This document shows positions 57,055-64,000 of a stretch of DNA of 64,000 nt, piece after piece. The notes under the pieces were generated by a model. That model did not search any database. It saw only the letters and a program-made list of their open reading frames with translations, and was not told the DNA's origin. How positions within the stretch are numbered: the stretch's first letter is position 1; every line of letters begins with the position of its first letter. The translations under genes and the position numbers were made by a program. This DNA comes from Rhytidiadelphus loreus (lineage: Eukaryota > Streptophyta > Bryopsida > Hypnales > Hylocomiaceae). The DNA is taken from the NCBI GenBank assembly GCA_947034895.1, contig OX344765.1:43095001-43159000 (forward strand). The letters are read 5' to 3'.

Positions 57055-59456
57055 TATCAATTTATTTCCAAACCTTAAGTGAGTTTCATTTTAAATTTTG
57101 ACATTGGTGTGCATTAACTTAAGTCACAGCTTTGTGTTTAAATTTTTATGTTTTCTTCACTCATTCACGATAGGGCTCTTTGAATGCAACTGATATTACA
57201 ACCTCACATTTGTTTGTTTTTTTATTTATAGAAAACTCGATGTTGGAGAGACACTGTATCCATAATGCATCAGAATCAAAAAAGAGAAGTTTGCATCTTT
57301 AGCTGAAATTCTCTCAGTGAGTGAAACTGTACATCTCTCTAGAACACACTAATTTTCTTTGTCGCTTCTGCTCCATTGGCAGACCACCCAATATCTGTAA
57401 ATAAATGCCTACAAGCATCTCTCCCAAGTGAAATATAAGTTAGATGGATCAGATACTTGATAGAAGATTCTGTTCCTCATCAATGTGTGAATAAATTCAG
57501 ATGGAAATGTACGCAAACCCCTTTTTTCTTGAACAATTGTCGGTTGAAAACAGGTTGCTGTTCTTGGGAGTGGAGACAGACCTCAGTCCCTCTCTGTCGG
57601 CATGTAAGTTAAGGCAGGGAGGGATCCTTCTTATATTGTATCCCACCAGCTCCATGGTTGAAATATAAGTGGCAAGAAGAATCCCGACCTAACTTTCACC
57701 TTTCAAGCAAGCGTGGACAAGCCCAATTGTACTTATTACTGAGGACACGGCCGTTTCACTTTCTATGAACACGCAAAAGAACATGATGTATAGTAGCCAT
57801 CAAGTTATGGTTGAAAATTTACATCACAGCTTCTTTTCAATATGGTGGGCACCGCCAAAACCAACACTTTTAGCTCCTGTGCTTAGGTACTGTGATTAGC
57901 CTTGTCAAATTTTCATATTTTCTTGTTGACAAGGGAAAGGAGGTTCCAATGCACCAAAGAATGCGACATTTGGATACCATATGCAAAAGTTACGAAGACT
58001 CAAAAAAATTCTAGTAAAGATTCTAAAATCGTGTCTTCCACATAGGTCCATATTGATTTTGGAAATGTAACCAAAGGACGATGGTAGTATAAGGTCACAA
58101 ATGCATTTAGAAGTGCCTACCTTAGCATCTCTAGAGAAGCTTGCAAGATACTAAGTATTAGCTACAGTAGTCTATGAGTGATTAAACCGAATGAGGTTTT
58201 GCTTAATCTTTAAAAGACCAAGATGTTTGATTTTGGCTTCATGTTTTTTTGAGCCCATTTGAGTAGGTCAATTTTGGGGTTCATTTTTTTTACCAACAAG
58301 TGTAGTGATCTTCATTGATTCAATGATATAAAATACAACCTCATCTCAATTATATTTTAACAATATGATCAATTGAAGTGGCCTTTTTCATACTAGGAAT
58401 TGGTTGGCTTCTAAGAAATAAACTCTAATAAAGTTGTTATATAACGAGTACAATAGTATCAAAAGAATTTGCATGTGAGATACTTTATTTTGGTAAGTAA
58501 TAACATTTGAATTCCTAAATGTTATTATTGATTTGCTCACATCTCCAACTAAAAGAATCATATTTAACTTTTGAAATTTCTTTGAAATGTTAAATTAGTA
58601 ATATTTACTTGAATTTTAGCACGATTGGCTAAATTTTTGAGTTTATAAGAGTTTACAATATTAGAATTTCATTGTAGAAGTAGCCAAATGTTCTCATTTT
58701 AAAAAAATAAAAATTTAGTACAATAATTTATTTCACATACATTAATATGTGGATTATTTTGCTAAATAAATTCTCAAGTCAAATAAATGATGCAATTTAA
58801 GAGAAGTGTGTTCAATTAGGCTTAGGATTTAGTAAAAATAGATAGTAAAGTAATCTACTTTTAAAGTGACCTTTTAAGAGTTGATTGCATTTGAGGGAGC
58901 TAAACTCCTTGAAACAATTTTCAGTAAATTTCGTTGGAAGAAAAATGGAATTGGTATCTAACCCAAGTCATTTCATATTTTTGGATCTTCATGGAATTAG
59001 TTGTGAATTTTTGAAGTTGAAATGCAATGGTCACAAAAAACAACCACCTCTTGAAATGTACACTATTGATACATTGAAGAAAGCAAAATGTACCTTTGTA
59101 TTAGTGGTCACTTTTAGAGCACCACACCTTAAAATTGGTATTAGGATCATTTTTGATCACCAATTAACTTTGGACCATTATTTTTGGATAGAAAAAAACT
59201 CAGTTTATTCAAACTTTTATTTCCCTTGCACAATAAATAAAATCATTTTTTTCATTCAAAATTAAAATGAGGACCATTACAATCTTAATGCAAAACATAC
59301 AATGACACCCCCTCTCATTAGTCACACCTTCTTCACCCATTATCAATTCTCAAAAAATGGGGACGTGTCACTTTCTTATTGGTTGTGTGCGGCTTGCGGA
59401 GCTCCCATTCTCCAAGAATTGAGAATGCCCATTATTCTCCTCTAGAGGTGAATAAT
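57055..59456. other. Intergenic; one decayed TTAA-element end
   Basis: At 58202-58290 'cttaatctttaaaagaccaa' and the following 'gattttggcttcat...ggtcaattttggggttcattt' follow the end-B sequence of the 52886 copy. The remainder, including the more GC-balanced 57.2-57.9 kb, gave no supported gene. Confidence 0.4.
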
Positions 59457-59750
59457 TATTAGGGGAGAAACAAGGCCTCTAAGAGACCATCTGGTCATGG
59501 TTCCCCATGCTGCGAACCATGGTTGGATAGTCAGATTATTTAATTATTAAAAAAATGAAAAATTTAATATTTAAAAAATATTTTAAACGATATTAATTTT
59601 CTTAATAAAAATATTTTAAAATTAATTATTTAATGTAGTCCAATGTGGCAGTCTCTCTGCCACGTCGGACTGCTGGTTTTGCGACGTTCCCAAAGTCTGG
59701 GAACATCGGAGAACTCAAGGTCTCCCAATGGCCTGAAAAATCTCCTAATG
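59457..59750. mobile_element. 290-bp MITE family with ACGT boxes, copy 3
   Basis: Left TATTAGGGGAGAAACAAGGC, right in reverse CATTAGGAGATTTTTCAGGC. The interior has an AT-rich centre and TGGCAGTCTCTCTGCCACGT, like the other copies. Length 294. Confidence 0.65.
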
Positions 59751-61412
59751 GGACATGAAGAAGATTTTGTGGGAGAAGTATATTCCACTCCACTACTTAG
59801 TTTCATCCAAAGTTCATTGAGTTCACAAGCTTCCTCATTTTTCACTGCTCATCCCAAGTTTTGCGTTCTCTATGAGTTTTGCATGTTATGCGGTTTGTTT
59901 TTTTACCCCCAAGGTTCTACGCAACTGAGAGCTTCCTAACTTTTGCTAGAAAATCTCGTTTCTCCATTTTCGTTCTCTAAACAATAGAAAGGGATGTCAC
60001 ACCTTCTTCATGGTTTGTGGCACCTCTTTTCTCTCCTCAACTTCTCATTCTTCATAGGAATTTTGTTTTCGGAGAAGGTGTGACTACCCCTATTGTTGAA
60101 TAATGTTACTGTAGCATTTCTCCTCTTATTTACTTGTCCTAAAATATACGGAAGAGGTCGCAGGTGGAGAGATTTCATACCCTCACAAAATTGGCAAGCA
60201 CACAGGGAACAAAATCCGCGGTGCCCAAATGCCACAAATCAGGCACCCCAATTCTCTCCCGACCCACTCACTGATACCCATCAATCTCAACAACTCCCGT
60301 CCAACACATCCGGCCCGCATACAATCAATCACTTTGAAAACAATCCCAAACCACACCAATTGAACCGTCACCAATTCTTAGCTTGAAAATGCTGACCCGG
60401 CCAAAGTTTACCTTATTCACATGGAGTTCCTTTTCAAACCCCCAAAAAGATAAAGAAAAGAAAAGAAAAAGAAAGATCTATCAGTTCAGATGCTACCGCA
60501 GACTCGAGAGTCCTCCCATCTCTAGAAAACAGAATGCCAGCCTGCTCATGAACACTCACTACTCTCTCACTCCCAGTGAAGTTGTGCTGTTTCCTGCAAG
60601 GAAGGAATGGCCTTGAGTGGGTGACATTCTTGTAAGTGACATTCCAATTGCAAGCTGTGTTCATGATGCTCCTCAAACTCTCATCATCATCATGATGGAG
60701 CTGCGGCTGTTGGATGCAAAGAACTTGTTCCTGATTATGATGTCCCCGCCGTGATTTTCGAAATTGCTTGCCAACACAACAAGCCTGATCAGACACACAG
60801 AGACAGACACACTGCACACAAAATACTCTCACTACCGTAGTCTTCTGTTTTGCCGTCCGTCTTCTGAAACAAGCGACCAACACTGTTTTCTACACATTCT
60901 TGCGTATACCCAACATCTCCACTCACCATCTTTCGATGCCTGTTTGTTGCAATTTGGCATGGTTTCTGTTCCGTGGTGTCCTTTAAATTGACGCCTTCAT
61001 TTCTATGTGTGCTTGCGAGAGCTTGAGTTTTGTGAATTGGTGGTTTATTGTGGGGGTCGTTTGGCTAAAGATTCCGTACTTTCGCCCTCAATTCAGGGAT
61101 TTGGGTGATGGTGGTGGACGTGCGTCGTGACGGGGGTTTGCGTGAGTTCCTGGTGGCGGGGTTTTGGTTGTGGAAGCGCAAGACGGCGGTACCGGTGGTG
61201 GCAGGGGTTGTAGGAGGAGATCGCAGAAGAGAAAATTGAAGAACAAACAGGGCGGGCAAGCGGGCGAAGAATTCGATTGCAACGGGGCAACAAGAATTGG
61301 GAGTTTCCGTCAGGTATGCCCGAGTTCGCACTCCACCAAGAAAATGTAGAATCTTGTATTCCGTGTACCCGAGGTTTGAAACGGAGCCCATCCAGTCATT
61401 GTTGGTCATCTT
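59751..61412. other. Region upstream of the GST-like gene
   Basis: The base composition becomes gene-like from about 60.1 kb. Several open stretches occur on both strands (for example 60434-60883 minus, 149 codons with Cys-rich and His/Asp-rich parts), but none shows a recognised domain or clean exon structure. It may include a gene I cannot identify, or promoter and leader sequence. Confidence 0.25.
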
Positions 61413-61532
61413 GTCAGGGCTTGTAGGACTCTTGCGTAGAGAGAGAGAGAGAGAGACAGAGAGAATGGTTTGTTGGTTTCAGGGCTTGAGGACTCTTGCG
61501 TAGAGAGAGAGAATGGTTTGTCAGTTTCAAGG
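61413..61532 (+). repeat. Tandem duplication with (GA)n
   Basis: A unit of about 55-70 bases containing 'gactcttgcgtagagagaga', then GAATGGTTTGT and a TTTCAGGGCTTG-like part, occurs twice in a row with a longer GA run in the first. It lies upstream of the GST-like gene, possibly in its leader. Confidence 0.7.
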
Positions 61533-62085
61533 CTTCATGGTTTGTTTTCTGAGCATTGCACCGATTCTTCTGTTTCGGCACGCGACGCCAGGTATTGCGG
61601 ATCTCGATCGTCCTCAAGTTTCTCTCTCCGCTTGCTTTACGACTTCGTCTGCCAGAGGCGGCATAGCTTCTTTTCTACTCCTCACTAGCGTATTAGCTAC
61701 GTTCCAATTTAATGGTCTTGCGCTCCAATCCGTATCTTTTGGGGCGGCCCCACACGCATGTCTTGTTGTGATCGAGTAGCTTTTGATACTCTCGTTGCGT
61801 GATAGAGATGGTGATGGCGACTCGTATAGCGACCCGTGAGTGAAGACGTGGTAAGCATCGCTTTGGGAATGACACCCAAGCTTAGGGGTTTAGGGCGGGT
61901 ACCGGTAGTCTGTTGAAAATGGTCGTTACAGTACTTGAGCCTCCTTTCCTAAGCGTGCCAGGTCGTCTGTACACAGGGGTTTGTTGTTGTTGTTACAAGA
62001 TACTATCAAGCTTTGGCGGTTTATTGATTTCGTTCTTCAAAGATTCAAGATTCCTAAGGAGGATTCTGGTGGAGACGAGAATATG

Positions 62086-62691
62086 GTGAGTTTCTTTTTG
62101 CCAAATTGGACACTGGAGCAGTTCTTTCATGAATTTCAATGACTGCTTGGTTCACTCATATCTAATAGAGTTTCGTTACAGTGAAAAATTCCAAGAGTCT
62201 CGGAATGTAAGAATTTGTTGCTGTTTCAGGGCTATAGATCTTTCTTTAGTTGACCTCAGAGTTACGGAAGGCTAAACCTAGAAATTGTGACCCCTTGAAT
62301 TAGTCTGCACATATTGTTATTGTTTTCTTGATTTGGTCACGGGGTTCTTTGCATGCTAAACTCTCACTGATTTAGACAACGTACTCAGCTGGAGTAGCAT
62401 CCGGATATTATTTGAAAGGCCCAATTTGCTGAAGAACACTACTATGACATTTTCTGTCATCTACAGTTAGATAGCATTAATCTGATTTTCTGATCGGACG
62501 AGGATGACTATCTGATTGTGGTTTAATGAGCTGTAAGGTAACTTTGTTTCTGGGTAGCAGTGTGACTTCTGGCTCCTAAATTCAAGGTCATGGTGACGGG
62601 ATCGTAATTACCTTTGCTGCCCATCACAGAACTGGCGTCTGCGGGAGAACATTAATGGCTATGCGGCTCCTACTGTGATACATATTCGCAG
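62086..62691 (+). other. Probable leader intron of the GST-like gene
   Basis: GTGAGT at 62086 after 'gagaatatg' is a good donor, and TTCGCAG ending at 62691 is a good acceptor 59 bases before the start codon. Joining them removes a stop-rich stretch. The upstream end of the leader exon is not known. Confidence 0.45.
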
Positions 62692-62750
62692 ACGTTAATG
62701 ATTCAAACTGACTGCGACTGTCAGACCACGCCTCATCTGGAGCACTCGAG

Positions 62751-64000
62751 ATGGGTATCTGTTGTGCAAAAGCTGCTCCGCCGAAACAAAAGGATGAAAT
62801 ACCGAGTTCAAAGTCATCTGCGGTCGTGCCAGCGTCGTCCTCTCCAACTTATTGTGAACCAACAACTCCGAGCGAAACAACTCCGGGTGATACAGACGCG
62901 GAGAGTAAACTTCCGAGAGTGCAGCTGATTGGAGATGTCTTGTGTCCCTTCACATTGCGTGTTTTGATTGCGTTGCAATTCAAGGTGAAGTACCTTTGCC
63001 GCTTGGTACCTTCTCATCATTAACAGAAATTGCATTTCTCAAAATTGAAAAAGGACGTAGCCTCCATTAAAGATGATTTCCACGATAGAGGAACCTTAAC
63101 CCATTTCTTATACCGAACCCTGTGACCTCAAGCAACTCGTCTATTCATACTCTTGGTTGGGACTTATTAGCAAGTATGTAAGCTTGACTTGGTTATATGT
63201 CTGTGGCCGCTCATCTTTGAATGGAAATAGGGTTGTCTACTGTCTCTTAGAGTAGCCTAAAACCTCCCACTTTGAAATTGCACAAGAAATTCATGTGTAG
63301 TGATTAAAAGTTGATCTAAAGAGTGTTGGCTCTTGTACCTGAAAGTAATTCCTCTGCAACTCTATAGTGATCTTCCAATAAAAGTACACGCCTACATAGT
63401 GGTCATATTGCTTAAAGTGACGCAATTAGTATCCACTATCTTAGACTTGGTTTGAGCTTAGTGAGAGTCAGATACGAATGCTTGTGTTATTCACATGCCG
63501 TGTTCCTTACTTACAGGGTATCTTCGTGGATTCAACCTGGCTTACACCTAGGGACTTGACCGATCTCAAGCTACTCAACGTAAGCCCGAACGGCATATAC
63601 CCTGTATTGCAGTATGGTCATCACAAACTCATTGGCTCGACGGACTTGATGCTGGATTACATTGAGGAAACCTTTCGAGATCCGTCATTGATCCCCAAAC
63701 CTCTAAGTGGCGAAGTCGAGAAATGGGTAGCTTTTATTCGGGATGAGTTCAGCCCTATCGTTGAACAGTTACTCTATGATGGAAGTCCCTTAGTGCAAAG
63801 AGATATGAGACCAAGCCTAGAGTCCGCCTTTGTAAAATTGGACAGTGGTAAACGGGAACATGGAAAACATGGCCGTTTCTTTTTGGGGAACCACTTTACT
63901 CTTGTAGATGTCTATCTCATTCCTACTCTTCTTCTAGTTGATATTTCTAAGTTTTTTCGTGGTATTGAGATTGGGACTGTGCACTCTCATCTGCTTACTT
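62751..64000 (+). CDS. Glutathione S-transferase-like protein with acylated N-terminus (5' part)
   Basis: Exon 1 is 62751-62984 (78 codons) and exon 2 starts at 63517 and runs off the window; the join is in phase (GTGAAG donor, TTACAG acceptor). The protein starts MGICCAKA: Gly2 with Ala6 fits N-myristoylation, and Cys4-Cys5 fit palmitoylation, so it should sit on a membrane. A low-complexity linker (about residues 9-54) leads into a thioredoxin-like GST N-domain: VQLIGDVLCPFTLRVLIALQ with a CPFT active-site-like Cys near residue 65, then SPNGIYPVLQYG and STDLMLDYIEETF (the glutathione-binding Ser region). The C-domain has FFLGNHFTLVDVYLIP. A cysteine-type class (lambda, DHAR, omega or CLIC-like) is suggested; the exact class is open. 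Such enzymes usually do thiol transfer or deglutathionylation rather than conjugation. Confidence 0.75.

Noticed and set aside
60434..60883. 149-codon minus-strand ORF as a gene
   Set aside because: It has mixed Cys-, His- and Phe-rich segments without a recognisable fold. It may be the antisense of leader or promoter sequence; evidence was too thin to call.
61065..61409. Overlapping Pro/Thr-rich minus-strand ORFs
   Set aside because: Several frames are open at once because of GC-rich simple sequence; none shows domain or exon structure.

Overview
The window reads as nuclear DNA of a land plant, most like a moss or another bryophyte-type plant with swimming sperm. It is AT-rich and the genes have many short introns with GT..AG junctions. 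It holds a DUF707 gene and an LRR-receptor remnant (both land-plant families), two LTR retrotransposons of plant-genome type, and a PIBF1/CEP90-like centriolar gene, which would fit a plant that still builds basal bodies. The species cannot be fixed from the sequence.

Layout. 0-1.6 kb: small inverted-repeat elements and a fragment of a repeat family that recurs at 48-58 kb. 1.66-7.71 kb: a Ty3/gypsy chromovirus (194-bp LTRs, TGCCT target duplication) with a C-terminal chromodomain, broken by stops and frameshifts. It keeps a convincing -1 frameshift signal and a possible self-priming site. 9.3-9.9 kb: two hairpin or MITE-like elements. 10.84-15.78 kb: a young Ty1/copia element on the minus strand (TTTAG duplication, LTRs identical except one 8-bp indel) whose polyprotein is cut by a single in-frame TGA. 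16.0-17.25 kb: a decayed leucine-rich-repeat gene. 18.54-22.47 kb (minus): a 14-exon DUF707 gene, 358 codons. 25-29.2 kb: MITEs and TTAA-bounded elements. 31.67-38.99 kb (plus): a 16-exon coiled-coil gene I recognise as PIBF1/CEP90, 711 codons. 39-48.6 kb: gene-poor, with a G-depleted 4-kb tract carrying an RNase H remnant. 48.6-57.05 kb: a dense cluster of about 0.9-1 kb non-coding elements with TTAACCCC...GGGGTTAA ends. 59.46 kb: third copy of a 290-bp MITE. 62.75 kb to the end (plus): 5' part of a glutathione S-transferase-like gene with a predicted N-myristoyl/palmitoyl N-terminus.

The three host genes (DUF707, PIBF1/CEP90, GST-like) do not form an obvious pathway. They are islands in a repeat-rich landscape, and at least one small TTAA element sits inside a PIBF1 intron. 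The most interesting signals are the TTAA/CCC element family (piggyBac-like boundaries, no transposase in the window), the gag-pol frameshift signal and possible self-priming of the gypsy element, and the acylated GST. Exon coordinates come from reading splice sites and phase by hand; no database search was possible.
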